DNA from: Allodiplogaster sudhausi
Lineage: Eukaryota > Nematoda > Chromadorea > Rhabditida > Diplogasteridae
Length of the DNA: 64,000 bases
Direction: 5' to 3'
Assembly (NCBI GenBank): GCA_945643635.1
Contig: CALZFC010000006.1
Coordinates: 4,711,001-4,775,000 of the forward strand
Shown here: piece by piece, positions 47,414 to 59,630 of the stretch
Layout: each line of letters opens with the position of its first letter
Position numbering within the stretch: the stretch's first letter is position 1
Position numbers and translations under genes: made by a program
The notes under the pieces: model-generated
Databases searched by the model: none
What the model saw: only the letters and a program-made list of their open reading frames with translations
What the model was told of the DNA's origin: nothing

Positions 47414-48150
47414 CGTTCAAACAGTGCGGGAGAGGAGGGGTGGAAATCTTTATGTCAAATCTATACGAATAGGGAGGGATCGATGGTAATAGGGAGTGAG
47501 GAGAGAGAGAGAGAAAGAGAAAGAGAGAAAGAAAGAGAGAGAGAGAGAGAGAAAGAGAGAGAAAGAGTGAGAGAGACAGAGAGAGAAAATAGAGCATGGC
47601 AGAGGTGGAGAAAAAATGTAAGGAAACGATGACGGCGCGAAGGGATAAGCCAGAAGTGATAGAGCGAGAAGGCGACAGAGAAAGAGAGAAATTATGGTTT
47701 TAATGAGAACGAGAGTGAGAGAGAGAGAGACAGACAAAGAGCGAGAAAAGGCGCATGAGAGAAAGAAAGAGATAAATAAATTTAACTGTTCAATCGCCAA
47801 TAAAATTTGACTATTTCTGAAATAAAAAAAAATGATTTAAATTTGCTTAAGTTAAGAACAGATATTATTATTAATAATATTCAATTCGTCGATCTAAGAC
47901 CTCATAGTGAGAAGAATTCAACTGATCTATTCATGAATAAGGAAGCCGGTGGTTTTGCATGCGACTGTAGCATAAAAACAAAAACAAATAAGAGCAACAC
48001 TGCTAGGAGCATGGCCCTTCGGAGGAAAATAGAGAAAATAATCTTTAAAAATATTTTCCGCGTCACTAAATGTCAACTTTATCTCTCTCTTTCTCTCCCT
48101 CTACTTTTTTCGCTCTCTCTCTATTCTCTCTGTAGCTCCATCTCACTCAT

Positions 48151-48188
<38 letters not shown>

Positions 48189-48849
48189 AACCTCTCCGCA
48201 GTACTCTGAGATCAACTCGCCCTTCGTTGCCTCCTCGTCGATGAAACAGCCGATGCCAGCGATTGTCGACTCATCGGTCTGGGGAACGCAGAGGAGGAAT
48301 TACAATAAATAAATAAATAATAAAATGAAAATAAAGCAGAAACCAGATAAATTTAATATTATCGCTTGCTCTTTGGCAAATAATTTAATTTATTTTTCTT
48401 TAATATTTTGATAATACCGTTTTTAAGGAAAAAGTTGTTTTTTTTTCCAAATTTTTTTTAAATTGGCGCCAAATAATCAATTCAAATTTCCCGCCAACAT
48501 AGATCTTCTTCTGAACAAGACGCTGAATCTGCGTGTTTCGGCAGACGATTGCGCCTTCGACAGGAACGCCGTTTTCGATGCCAGCGAAGTCTGGAAAAGA
48601 GAATATTTTCCTTGAGAATGGAAAAGTAGAGAGAATGACCGAGGCAGGAGAACACATACTGTTGCTTGGTTAGAGAAAGAGAGAAAGGAGAAAAGGGGAA
48701 ATGATTAGAGAAATAGAGAGAAAGAGAGGGTCAGAGAGAGAGCAAGAGAGAAATGCAGATGGAGAGAGAAAGGGAGGATCAGTCAGAGATCGTAGAGAGA
48801 AGGTCCAAGAGCGATAGAGAGAAAGGGAAAGAGTGAGCAAGAGAGAGAA

Positions 48850-48914
<65 letters not shown>

Positions 48915-51268
48915 CAGACAGACAGAGAGAGAGAGACAGAGAGAGATAGATAGAGCGAAAGAGAGAGGGAGAAAGTGAGAGAGAGAGAGAGAGAGAAAGA
49001 TCGAGAGAGAGAGAGAGATAGAAAGAGATAGAGAGAAATGGAGAAACAAAGAAAGTGAGAGAGAGAGAGAGAACCAGACAGAGAGAACAAGAGACTGAGA
49101 GTGAGAGAGAGACTGACCGCACTGGCAGCTGTGGCAGGTGTCGGGGTCGCACTCCCAGCTGGCCAGATAGCATGGACACCTCGTCGTGCCGCACTGGCCG
49201 GGCCCGCATCTGCAGCCAGGGAAACGATTCACGCACTCTTCCGCGCAGCCGCAACGCTTCGTGCACGCGATCGATAGGCTGAAAAGTAGTTAGTCAAGGC
49301 CCCGCCCACCCCTCCACACTTTAGGTCACGCCCCCTTGTCCAGCTCTCTCGTCTCGCCCATTTTCATGCAAGTCGTTAAATAGCAACGTGAGAACTTGCA
49401 TTTACAACATACAATTTGTTAGCAAAAAGACAGCACAAGAGAGAGCCGTAGAACTACATATAGAAGACGTCTGTGGATAAAATATTATCATCAATTAAAA
49501 TAGCGGCAATAGATATTTCGCGTATACTAACCTGGCGCATCTACAATATCCTACTCCAGTCATCCGCCTACAAAGTCCAGTGGTCAATATCCAAAAGTAT
49601 GATGCAATTTAAAAAAAAACTGTCATATTTTCCGTGTGGCTCTAACCTGGCGCATCTACAGTATCCGCCGGCTCCTCCCTTCCTCTGCCCACAACACGAC
49701 CCGTCGTGGTCGCACGGGATCAGCTGATGCTGATTCGTCATCTCCTGCTCGCCTCGCATCGCGCAGAAGGTGCGGTAGGCGTTATTATTCCTGGCAATTA
49801 TTTTTTTTTATTTTATTTAAATATATTATCTTACCATTAATCTAAAAATATTATTTTCATTTAAATAAAGCTTTTATTAATGATTTCAAATCAAATCACA
49901 AATATATACGCATTCAAGCAAGCATTAACAAATGAATAAACTTAGTATTATAAATGTTCTCTCTAATGTAAGGATAAACTTTCTAATTAATAATAATTTT
50001 ACTTTACAAAAAAAAATTCTTTTTTTTTTAGTTTTGACTAAATTAATTTCAAACTTGGCCGCTTTCTTCTGCGTCGTCTTCTGCTCGATGAACAATTCAG
50101 ACGCGAGCGCGTAATCGTAGATCTGTGTAATTTACACAAAAGTACAAAAAATATATAACTAATTTCGATTCAGAGCACGGTATGATTGAACAAAGTAATA
50201 TAGTAATTACAAGATTAAATTAATCTTAAAACTATCTGTTACTCCTTTTTCTCAAGGATTTCTCAGTGATTCAATCGAATACTGCCTACTTAAGTGGCGT
50301 CATATTAAAATTAATTTGGGGTCGATAAATAACTAAATAATTTTATAAATAATAATTAATTAATAAAAAATAAATGATTAATTAATTAATTAATTATAAT
50401 GCATTGAGCACGTACCATCTGACAAGACCGCCGCTCCACGAATCCGTCATGCCCAGCAATCTGCCACATCGTATGAAATCGATGTGTAATCGAGCAGAAC
50501 GAGATGCCCTTCTTGAGGAGCAACTGAACAATTGAAACTGACAATGAGCATTACTTTAATATTAATTCATTACAATTATATATATATATACATTATATAT
50601 ATAATAACAGAATGATAATAATGATAATAATAATACCAATAATAATAATAATAATAATAATAATAGTAATAATAATAATAATAATTATTATTATTATTAT
50701 AAAATATTGAATTAGCGTATCAACCTGGAAGACTTCTTCTTCCGGATCCGACCAGAAGGGCATTGGAAGTGGTAGCTTCTCCACGCTTTCCTCAAGCAGC
50801 AAATGTGAAAAAAAATAAACTGAAAGCAAAGGAAGATAAATACAGAAAGTGAATGCGATATAAATAAATACAGATAAATAAATAAGACGACTAATATAAA
50901 TTACGGAAGACTAAAGACATATTCACATATGGTTCAAAAATTCATTATTATACGTGCAGAATAAAAATTAGAAGAAAATGAGCCTGAACTTTTCATGCAT
51001 GGTAAAGTAAAAAAAAACTAACACGGAAATAAATAAATAAATAAGTAAATAAATAAGTAAATCAACAAACTCCTCTGATAGTGAGAATACAGCAGCGCTC
51101 CGAGCACGGCTTTCCCTCCGAATCTTCAAGACCTTTCACGACAGGCAAACCTAACAAGAAGAAAATGTTTCAATCAGTTGAGAGAGAAGAGACAGAGAGA
51201 GAGAGAGAGAGTGAGAGAGAGAAAGAGAGAGAGAGAAAGAGAGAGAGAGAAGAGAGAGAGAGAGAAAG

Positions 51269-51301
<33 letters not shown>

Positions 51302-53552
51302 AAAAGCAAGAGCGAGAGATTGAGAAATAGTGAGAGAGAAAGAAAGAGAAAAGTATTTGCCTGTCTTCTTCCCGTCCACTCTCTCATGCATCGTACACAG
51401 TGGCGCATGGCAGACGTGGCACTTCTCGATCTCCGTTCTCTTCATGACTTTTAGCATCTCCGCGACGTACGCAACGCGTCGCTTCTGACGCGTTGCGGTT
51501 GGTAATATTTATTTACTTTTTAAAATAGTTTCTTTAGCATAGATAGTTTTTATATTACAAGCACGTTTGAAGATGTGAAATAAATAAAATAGTGATCAAT
51601 TTTCAAGAAGATCTTGTATCTCTGATTATTTGAAGGCATTTATTTTATAAAAAGTTTTTTTTTAATTTGTAAATTATGCTTTTTGTTAAAAAAAAGATAT
51701 TTTAATGATTTTTAAATTATACTTTTTGTTAAAAAAAAAGATATTTTAATGATTTGTAAATTATACTTTTTGTTAAAAAAAAGAAAGAACATACGTGCAT
51801 CTCGTTAAAACTCTGCATAGGCAGCAACGGCGATCGAAGTTGTGGAGCTTTGCTAAAAAAAAAGAATAATAATAAAAAAAAAATTGTCCACGAGTCGAGC
51901 GTTTGCTTCTTTTCTCCAAGTTTTCACATTTAAACTATTATAAAGTTGGAAAAATGAAGAAAGATACACTCTCTCTATCTCTCCAGTGCTTAAGCCTAGG
52001 TTTTATTTTTTTTAATTTATTTTTTCATTATTTTTTTTCTCTCTCTCTCTGCTATATATAAAAAAAACCATATCTCTCATAAAAGGTATTAACTATGGAG
52101 ATACCCTCACTTTATATTAATGCCACAGAAAAACCTATCTCACCATGTTTTTGACAAACATTTTGTGAAAGAGAAACTCCGATCATCAGCAATATCTCCA
52201 ACCTGGTTTCAGTGCCCACTAGGGCCCACTACCCACCCCCGATCTCCTGGGGGTCCTCGACCTTTTATTCCCGTCTCTGCTAACCGTCTGAGTTCTTGCG
52301 CAGCTCCCGGCGCTGGCTCCGGCAAGCGAGGCCGCGAGTCATACACGAGGCTAAGCCGTTCGAATCTAGGAAAAAAATTATTTTCTTAAGTATATTTAGA
52401 AGTATGTTTCGAAATGAGAGATAGGAACAATATATTCTTCCAAGCTTTTTTTTAAGAGAAAATACTACAACCCGACAACGGGTTACAATAACTCACATCA
52501 GAAAAGAATACGGTACTCTCTCGATTGTAAAGATCTTTTGGAACTCCCATCCAAATTAACATGTATTTGACGCGCTGCACTTTAGCAGTAATTTTACATT
52601 TTCACCATTTTCTTTTCACCAGTTCCCTACTCTGGTTTTCCGTTGCAATACTTGGCTTCTGCACAGTTGTTAGGCGGCTATGAGGGGAGGCATGTATTCC
52701 CCGGCTACTTCTGAAAAGGCGGGACTATGTCAAATGCGCAGTGGTCATCTCGGCAAAAAAATACCCGGAAAATAATAAAAAAAAGAAACGAACGTCTCTG
52801 CAATGTCCATCTTGGCCGTCTGATTCGGATAGAGACGGCGAATGGCGACTGTTATCGCGTCTTTTCGCTGTTCTGAAAAGTTCGGTTTTTTTTAATCTGA
52901 TACTTGGTTTTAAGCAGACCTAGAGAGAGACATGAAGGTATCGGGTAAAGAGAGAAGGAGAGAGACGAGAGAGAGATGGAGAGAGAGAAGAGAGAAAACG
53001 AAAGAGAGAGAAGAGAGATAAGGAGAGAGAGAGAGTGACAGAAATTAAGAGAGAGAGAGAGAAAAAGAAGTTAGAAATAAGAAGAAAACTTTTAAAAAAA
53101 GCTGACGAGGAAGCCGGTCGAAGCCGATATCCTTGAGCATTTCGTACAGCATTCTGTGAGTCATCCTGCCCGAATCGGTGACCGCACCGTGAATTCCCTG
53201 AAAAAAAAAAATGTTTTAAGAAAATTTTTTTCCATGGAATTTTTCGCAGTAACTTCTTAGCTTTCTCTACACAAAGATATTGAAACAATTTGAAGAAAGA
53301 AAGAAAAAAAGAAGAGTCTCAAAAACCTCTGGAAACAAAGAGTAGATCGTGTCCAAGAAGTGGGCCTCGTTGAATTCTGGGTCATCCACGTGAGGAATGT
53401 GCGAGAGAAAGAGATCATCCTTTCCCTAAACGAGATTTCAATTTTTTTCTTCTTTTTTTTCTTTAAAAATACCATCGAAAATAAACAAAGACAAAGATTA
53501 ATTTTTAAAAAATATATAAAATATTGTTATATAATATAAGGCCATGCAATTA

Positions 53553-53610
<58 letters not shown>

Positions 53611-55484
53611 CAACCAAAAAAAGTACAGTATGCTTGCTAACTCTTAGGTTTTGTGAGACGTAGCAAAAGTGATTCATTCGCGATGGTTCCTCGGGAATGT
53701 CAAAGTTGTACACGGGAACAGCGCGACCGTGGTCATCACGCTGAAAAAAAAGTTTAAAAAATCGAATTATTTAAACCAATTCTTTCTTTCTCTCTTAAAA
53801 AACTAGAATAATTTTTTTCAGCAACAAATTATTGCCTAAACTATCTGGGGGGGAAACAAGTCCAGTCGAAGAGTTCTATTGAAGATAACCAGAAATATTA
53901 AGAAGTATACAGATATATCAAGCTAAATACTAAAAATATTGGTGATAAAAACACTTAAAAGCTGGTGAAAAATATATTTTAAAGAAGATAGTAAAGCATA
54001 CTTCAAAGCTGGAAGCTCCGGAATGATCTGAAATTGACTTCTTCATCTTTGCGTAGTGGCTGGCCGAGTAAGTGGGCAACTTGGGTCGCGGCAGAGCGAG
54101 AGCAGCTTTTAGTGCGTCCTACAATTATTTCCTTATATATTTTTTTAAAAATAAATATTAATTTAATTTCCAATGATTACTGTCTAAAATTTTAATTTAT
54201 CTCCAAAGCCATAAAAAAATTAATTGTATTATTCATATATAAAAGAACAAATCGAAATAACCTATCATTTCAACATAATAACTACCTAAGCTTTGTGGGA
54301 ATTATTGAGAAGTGTCGTCGAATAGTTATAATAATATTTTAGTTTTAATATGGTTTATGTTTTTTCTCGTCAATTAAATATGTTTAACAGTGCGCACCTT
54401 TCCAGTCTTGTTGAAGTATTCTTCGTTTCGCTTAGCTACCTCCTTGGCAGCCTCCGTTACGGTTTTGATTTCGGCCTTCACCTCTTTCGTTATCTGAATA
54501 AACAATTTTTTCTTTCTTTTTTTTAATAAAAAGACATAATAACTACGAAATATTCCTTTGGAACAAGGAAAAAAACTGAAAAAAAACAATATCCAAGTAA
54601 CAGAGTGGTAGTTACTATTGAATGAATAGTTAGAAGAAGAAAAATCCGGAAAATAAGGGGAAAAGCAAAGACTTTACGCCTGGAACGCTGCTATTGATTT
54701 TGCTTTTAAATATTTACCTTAAATTAAATATCGAACCTTGTCCAATTGAAGCATTCGAACACGTCGCATGCAGACCGGATTCTTAGGCATCTGAAGAAGA
54801 ATCCGTCACATGTTCTAATTAAAAAAAAGAGTTCCTTTATAGGTATTTCAAAAGCTAAGACCCGTCAGGAAGGTTCGTCCCTTTTAGTATTCGTATCATA
54901 TATAATAAAATCGTTCGATAACGCATAAACTACTTCTTCATCTCTAATCTCCTATTTTTTATCCGAGTCTTAAACAATTGTGCTGCTGTTATTTTTTTAC
55001 GGTGGTCTTGTGCTCCGAAATGGGATATATATATTGAAGAAAAAACCGTTCCATTTTGTTATCAAAAACGAGCAATTGGTGCAAGTTGAATACTACTGAA
55101 AGTGTGTTTTTCAAAAGAATAATGATAAAAACAGCAAAAGTAAGCTAGCCGTTTCTTCGACTTCTTCATCTTCTGTAGACTCGGCTTCTTTCGAAGACGC
55201 ACCCGTTTGGTTTGATTGCTTGGATGTGGACGGTTTCTGTAACGTAATAGCTTCAAATTCAACTCATTAATTGTTTCAAATATTAAAACTAGACTTGATA
55301 ACAAATAACTCGAAAAATTCAATTAAATTACTCTTGAAAGAAAAAAAAATCGTAGTTTTTCCTTCTTTTTCAACAAAATGGCACGGAGGAATGGTTTTTT
55401 GTGGTGCCAATCTAAAATGGTACGGTAGACATGCTCTGTACTGATAAAATCAGAACCAATTTTTCAGGCAAGACAGAGAGGAAC

Positions 55485-55538
<54 letters not shown>

Positions 55539-56341
55539 TATTTACTAACAGGTGACGGAGGCCTTGGGTTCTTCCGAGGGCGGCCAGCCTTCTTTTTGGG
55601 CGCTGGGACGGAAGACGACCTCCAGAGCGGTCGCTTAGTCCCACTCATCTTAAAAGTAAGAAAAAAAGAAATATTAAACTTGACGAGTAATGCTTGAAAT
55701 AAAATGGAAACGATGTCAAAGTACTTTAAAATAAAAAGCGTATAATTCCCAACGGTTAAAATGTTCAAATGTGTTCACCGGAATAGCCACGGCGGAAGAA
55801 TTCTTCTTCTTGGGAGCAGGGGCGGAAGGCGAGGTCGGACCGTTCTGGAGAAGAAAACAAAAAGGAGTTTATTTCTTTAACCAATTATTTATGGTATGAT
55901 TACAGCCTGACGGCATAGTGATTGTCAACTCGGATTTAAAGGCCCAATTTAAAAATAAAATTCGCTTGGTTGTGCCCTTGGTTGCAAGGAATTACAAAAT
56001 AAACAAGAAGGCTTTGGATGATTATTGTTTTACTTGTTTCATCCGCAAATTTTTGATGAACAACGCTCGCATACAATAAGCTATAATTACGGTCTATGAT
56101 GAAAACTAGCATTCTCTTTTAAATACTAACAGAAAAAAGCTGTCCCATACAAAAAGCAATATAACAATGTTCATAATGAACAGTAGCTTTTCCTTTAAAT
56201 ACTAACCGTGATGGCTAGAAGTGGTTGATGAGTGATGGCGAGAGTTGAAGCTGAAGCTTTAGAGGGCCGGCCGCGCTTCTTGGAGAGTGGCGGAGTCGGT
56301 GACAAGAACACCGATCTCTTTCGAGAAGTGCGCACCTTCAT
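46082..56341 (-). CDS. E(z): Enhancer of zeste-type histone H3K27 methyltransferase, 25 exons
   Basis: Catalytic subunit of Polycomb repressive complex 2, a nuclear enzyme methylating H3K27 with S-adenosylmethionine. Exons (high to low): 56341-56207, 55844-55779, 55648-55550, 55236-55162 (or to 55150), 54790-54737, 54493-54398, 54118-54002, 53740-53642, 53425-53327, 53197-53107, 52872-52794, 52365-52285, 51852-51795, 51484-51361, 51150-51071, 50790-50725, 50523-50416, 50122-50055, 49790-49647, 49278-49118, 48590-48499, 48278-48192, 47179-47110, 46915-46824, 46228-46082. Phases match throughout, giving 795 residues against about 750 for animal homologues. Seen: AT-hook-like KKRGRPSK near residue 21 and KKKAGRPRK near 85; a Cys pair region and KPCSERCC; a SANT-like segment from about 452; a CXC domain (CRC-x6-C-x3-CGC, then [21 protein letters not shown]); and a SET domain ([25 protein letters not shown]), so catalytic residues are kept. 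C. elegans mes-2 is the expected orthologue. The exon 14 donor is GC, and the exon 4 end is uncertain. Confidence 0.93.
46234..49115. repeat. GA/CT arrays in 3' introns of E(z)
   Basis: Arrays: GA 46234-46290 and 46565-46742; CT 47365-47410; GA 47495-47770; CT 48085-48186; GA 48670-49115. On the coding (minus) strand the GA arrays read as pyrimidine; the first lies just upstream of the exon 25 acceptor. Confidence 0.8.
49532..49567 (-). other. Candidate 36-nt duplicated mini-exon in E(z) CXC region
   Basis: Within the E(z) intron between exons 19 and 20, a block with its own acceptor (tttgtag) and donor (gttagt) repeats the last 20 or so bases of exon 19. It is 36 nt long and fits the phase. 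If included it would add 12 residues ending in a second GYCRCA copy. Without it the CXC spacing (CRC-x6-C-x3-CGC) already matches the family, so skipping is the expected default. Confidence 0.45.
50575..50704. repeat. TA and ATA/TTA arrays in an E(z) intron
   Basis: (TA)n at 50580-50605, then (ATA)n turning into (TTA)n near 50690, so the centre can fold on itself. Confidence 0.8.
51180..51345. repeat. GA array in an E(z) intron
   Basis: Imperfect GA array filling the intron between exons 14 and 15, pyrimidine on the coding strand. Confidence 0.8.
52920..53075. repeat. GA array in an E(z) intron
   Basis: Imperfect GA array between exons 10 and 11, pyrimidine on the coding strand. Confidence 0.8.
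53557..53611. repeat. (TA)n array in an E(z) intron
   Basis: Two (TA)n blocks with a short break between exons 8 and 9. Similar arrays are at 3361-3412 and 14299-14354, and a mixed TA/GA array at 55485-55533. Confidence 0.85.
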
Positions 56342-56375
56342 TTTTCTTCTCCTTCTTCTTCCAAGGACCTTTCCG

Positions 56376-56390
56376 CTAAGAATAAACGGG
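56376..56390 (-). promoter_or_regulatory. Likely trans-splice acceptor upstream of the E(z) start
   Basis: On the minus strand a TTTATTCTTAG acceptor lies about 34 bases before the chosen ATG at 56341. The frame is open further upstream to this acceptor but with no earlier ATG, which supports the chosen start. Confidence 0.4.
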
Positions 56391-57106
56391 AATTAAGAAA
56401 GTTAAGCTGAGATAAAAGCTAATAATTGAACCATAAACTTGTAAAACCCAGAGTATTTAGTTTTAAAATAAGAAAGCGTAAGCATAATATAATTGCCTTG
56501 ACATAATAACATAATATAACTAGCTTATAAATGTAATAAGCACCGCAGCCAAGTTTCGACAAATCAACGTGCGAAAAGAATGGCAACTAGAGCAAAAGTA
56601 CGTGAGAAAGAAAAAGCGATGACTTCCTACAAAGCAATTAGAAATTTCACGCAGTTAACGTCGCTAAAGCTTGAATTTCAATCGAAGAAAATATGGAATA
56701 TGGGTTCTAGCAAAGTTTGATTCAACGCAAAACATGGCGGCACTCACGAAAACAACAAATAAAATCTAATAGATGCAACATCCAGCGCCATCACAACGAA
56801 ACATCTCGACAAATAAACTTCAGGGAAAAACAGAAAGCCAGAAAAGAACTTTTGCATGGAAATTTCGCATGAGCCCTCAATGTCCAGCAATTTTAGCGCC
56901 AAATAAAATTCAAAAATCAGCACGCAAGGATTTCGCGTTCACACTGAAATTACAATAGCACCATAATTATAGTTGCTGTTTAAAATTTTGCATATTTTCT
57001 TTCTTCTGCACTTTTTATGCACTTTGCTTATTTCACGTTCTTTTTTCTTTCTTTCTCTTGCACTCTCTTATTTTATCGTTTTCTCTTTCTCTCTCTCTCA
57101 TTTCAG
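56391..57106. other. Divergent intergenic region between E(z) and tbh
   Basis: About 0.7 kb of moderately AT-rich, mostly single-copy-looking DNA between two head-to-head genes, so both promoters should lie here or just inside the 5' regions. The 61-codon frame at 56773-56958 has no domain and no splice support. No TATA box could be singled out. Confidence 0.4.
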
Positions 57107-57391
57107 TAATGCCGCGCGAGTTGCCTCTGCCTGGAAGTGACTACTGCAACGTGGAAAAGAAGAGCCTCTCATTCCGACTGCGCCACTCGCCTGCCGTGCG
57201 GTTGGCAGCTTCTCTCCGCTCTCCTCATCCAGACTCCTCCTTCCTCGCCAGCACAAGAATTCGCCCGTCTTCCAGAAGCCCTTTCCGTCCCTCTCTCATA
57301 CCCCCTTCCATTCTTCGATTGGAGATTCCTCTCCGTAGCCTGACGCCTCCCTTTTCCCTCTATCATCGGCAAGGAGCTATTCTTTAGCATG
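57107..57391 (+). other. Possible 5' untranslated exon of tbh
   Basis: A GC-rich stretch within AT-rich DNA begins after a strong acceptor (ctcatttcag at 57106) and ends at a donor (gttagc at 57392). An ATG at 57110 opens 92 codons that stop at TAG before the donor, with no recognisable domain. It may be a 5'UTR exon with an upstream open frame, an alternative first exon, or a spliced-leader acceptor of a separate short transcript. Confidence 0.3.
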
Positions 57392-57578
57392 GTTAGCGCG
57401 ACTTTTCCAAATATTTCGTCTCATTTGCATTGAATTTACGCTCTTTCTCGAAAAACGAAGCGAAATTTGGTGCGTTTTTCGCTGTGAATGGCTTACAAAT
57501 AGACTATTGATTTTAGCTTTAGGAATATAAATATAATTTAAAGTATATAAATATATTTTAAAGTGTATATTCTTCCTT

Positions 57579-57591
57579 CCTTTCTGCCTAG
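57579..57591 (+). promoter_or_regulatory. Likely splice or trans-splice acceptor directly before the tbh start
   Basis: The pyrimidine run cctttctgcctag ends at the base before ATG 57592. An acceptor touching the start codon is typical of nematode spliced-leader addition; a cis-intron from a 5'UTR exon would also explain it. Confidence 0.5.
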
Positions 57592-57700
57592 ATGCGACTC
57601 TTACTTCTGCTGCTCGCTACGGTTGCTCCAACAGCGCTAGGCGGTGGAGCTGTTTCTGTCGTTCTCAATGGACAAGCGGTTCGTCTGTTTCTCTCTCTCT

Positions 57701-57738
<38 letters not shown>

Positions 57739-57834
57739 TCCCTGTCACTCACTCTCCCGCACCCTCCTCTCTCTCCCTCTTTCTCTCTTCTCTCCCGTCT
57801 CTCTCTCTCTCTCTTCCTTCTCTCTCTCTCTCTT

Positions 57835-57871
<37 letters not shown>

Positions 57872-59589
57872 GGTCTCCGTGGAGTACCTCGTGGAGTGGT
57901 CGACGCAGACCGTCCTCTTCACCGTCCGCTGCCCCTCGCTCTCCTCCAACAAATGGCTCCTTCTCGGCTTCTCTGACCACGGCGAGTACAACGTCTCCGA
58001 CTACTGTCAATTCGACGTGGATGAAGGCACTCTTTGGGTGAGTGCAAGGCCCCCAATCTAGGGCTTTGGAGCATTAGATACCCCGATTTCAAGGAGGGCT
58101 TTGTGGTTCTAGATACCCCCGATTTCATGGAGGACTTTGGGGTTCTATATACCCCCGATTTCATGGAGGACTTTGGGGTTCTATATACCCCCGATTTCAT
58201 GGAGGACTTTGATGTTCTATATACCCCCGATTTCAAGGAGGGCTTTGGGGTTCTAGATATCCCCGATTTCATGGAGGGCTTTGGAGCCCTAGATACCCCC
58301 GCGTTCAAAGACGGCTGTGGGGCACTAGATACCCTTCCCCTCCCAAGACTTTAAGGATTCCTCCAGTTTAGGCCAAAGTCTCTTTGCCGCGCTGCTACTA
58401 TTATATCCAGAAGCTGTTCGTTCAATCAGAGATGAAAAAAGCCGTGCATCTAATTAGGGTCGAAATATGTCCTGAAAGTAATACTATCCTTGTAATCTCG
58501 CTTGAATATCCTCTGCGTTACATCCTAGACTATGTATTCTCCCGTGAATATCCGCGACAGGTTATATCAGTGGATATAATAGGTGCCTGATGAAACCTAA
58601 ATCAGGGAGGTTTCAGTCAAGTCGACAATGCGTCATATAACCCGTGATATCTCTCCTTTTCCCACAGGGGGGGGGGGTATCCAAGTTCGTTAAGGTAAGC
58701 TGAGCGAGTGTAGTTATGAATTAGGTGTTGGTCGAGATTTTCACCGAGATTTACCTAATCGCAATTTGGAGTAGGACTTCGGTATCCTTTGTGCGAAGGT
58801 AAAGTCCCTGTAAAATTGCCAGGATTCGATCGATACTTGTCACTTGGTGACAACAAGTCACGGTTTGTTCTGTGTCTCAAAATTCCGAAAATTTCTAAAG
58901 GGGTTTACCCTCCGTGCTTTCCTTATCACCCTATATCCACCTCCCCCTCCCCTCTGAAGAAAACTCATCCTCTCTCTCTTTCCAGGATGGCTTCATTGAC
59001 TCCCGCTTCTCGCTCTCTTTCTCTCTCTCTCTCTCTCGCTCTCTCTGTCTCTCGCTCTCTCTCTCTCTCTCCAGGATGGCTTCATCGACTCTCGCTTCTC
59101 GCTCCGCCGCGACCGCCAGCAGGACTGCGCGCTCCTCCAGGCAGACGCCACTTCCTTCAGCTTCCGTCGTCGCTTCCTCACCTGCGACCCCAAGGACTAC
59201 GCCATCGAGGTGACTAAAGGGCCCTCCCCCCAGACTTGGCTGCATTGAGTATGAGGAAGGGTTTTAGGATTTAATAAAAAAATTCAATTTGGAGTAGTAT
59301 ATATTGTTGTACTGAAGAATTGTATGGCATTTATCTCTCCTTCATACTCTCTCTTTCCAGGGTAAAAAAGGGTGGTCCGAACCGGGCTACCCACGCAATT
59401 TTTGAGGCCCAAAAATTTAACTTTCTAGCTTACCCACCCAATTTTCTTCGAAAAAATTACATTTTTCGATTGTCAACTCTTTTTTTGAGGCCTTCGGAGG
59501 TCTGATCCACCCACTTTTGTTCTACCCTCGGACCACCCTTTTTTCCCCTGTCTCTCTCTCTCCCTGTTCTCTCTCTAGTGTCTCTCTCC

Positions 59590-59630
<41 letters not shown>

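Noticed and set aside
48192..48278. Possible loss of E(z) activity because GWG reads GIG
   Set aside because: The first and last Gly of the cofactor motif are kept, and SEYCGE, NHS and the FDY motif are intact, so loss is not supported.
52321..52375. tRNA-like B box (CCGTTCGAATC)
   Set aside because: It lies in E(z) exon 12 on the minus strand, with no cloverleaf or A box. No tRNA or rRNA was found in the window.
54746..54928. Plus-strand 60-codon frame
   Set aside because: It overlaps E(z) exon 5 in antisense and has no domain.
58034..58354. 106-codon frame with repeating TPDFMEDFGVLY
   Set aside because: A minisatellite whose unit is a multiple of three, lying inside a well-supported intron of tbh.
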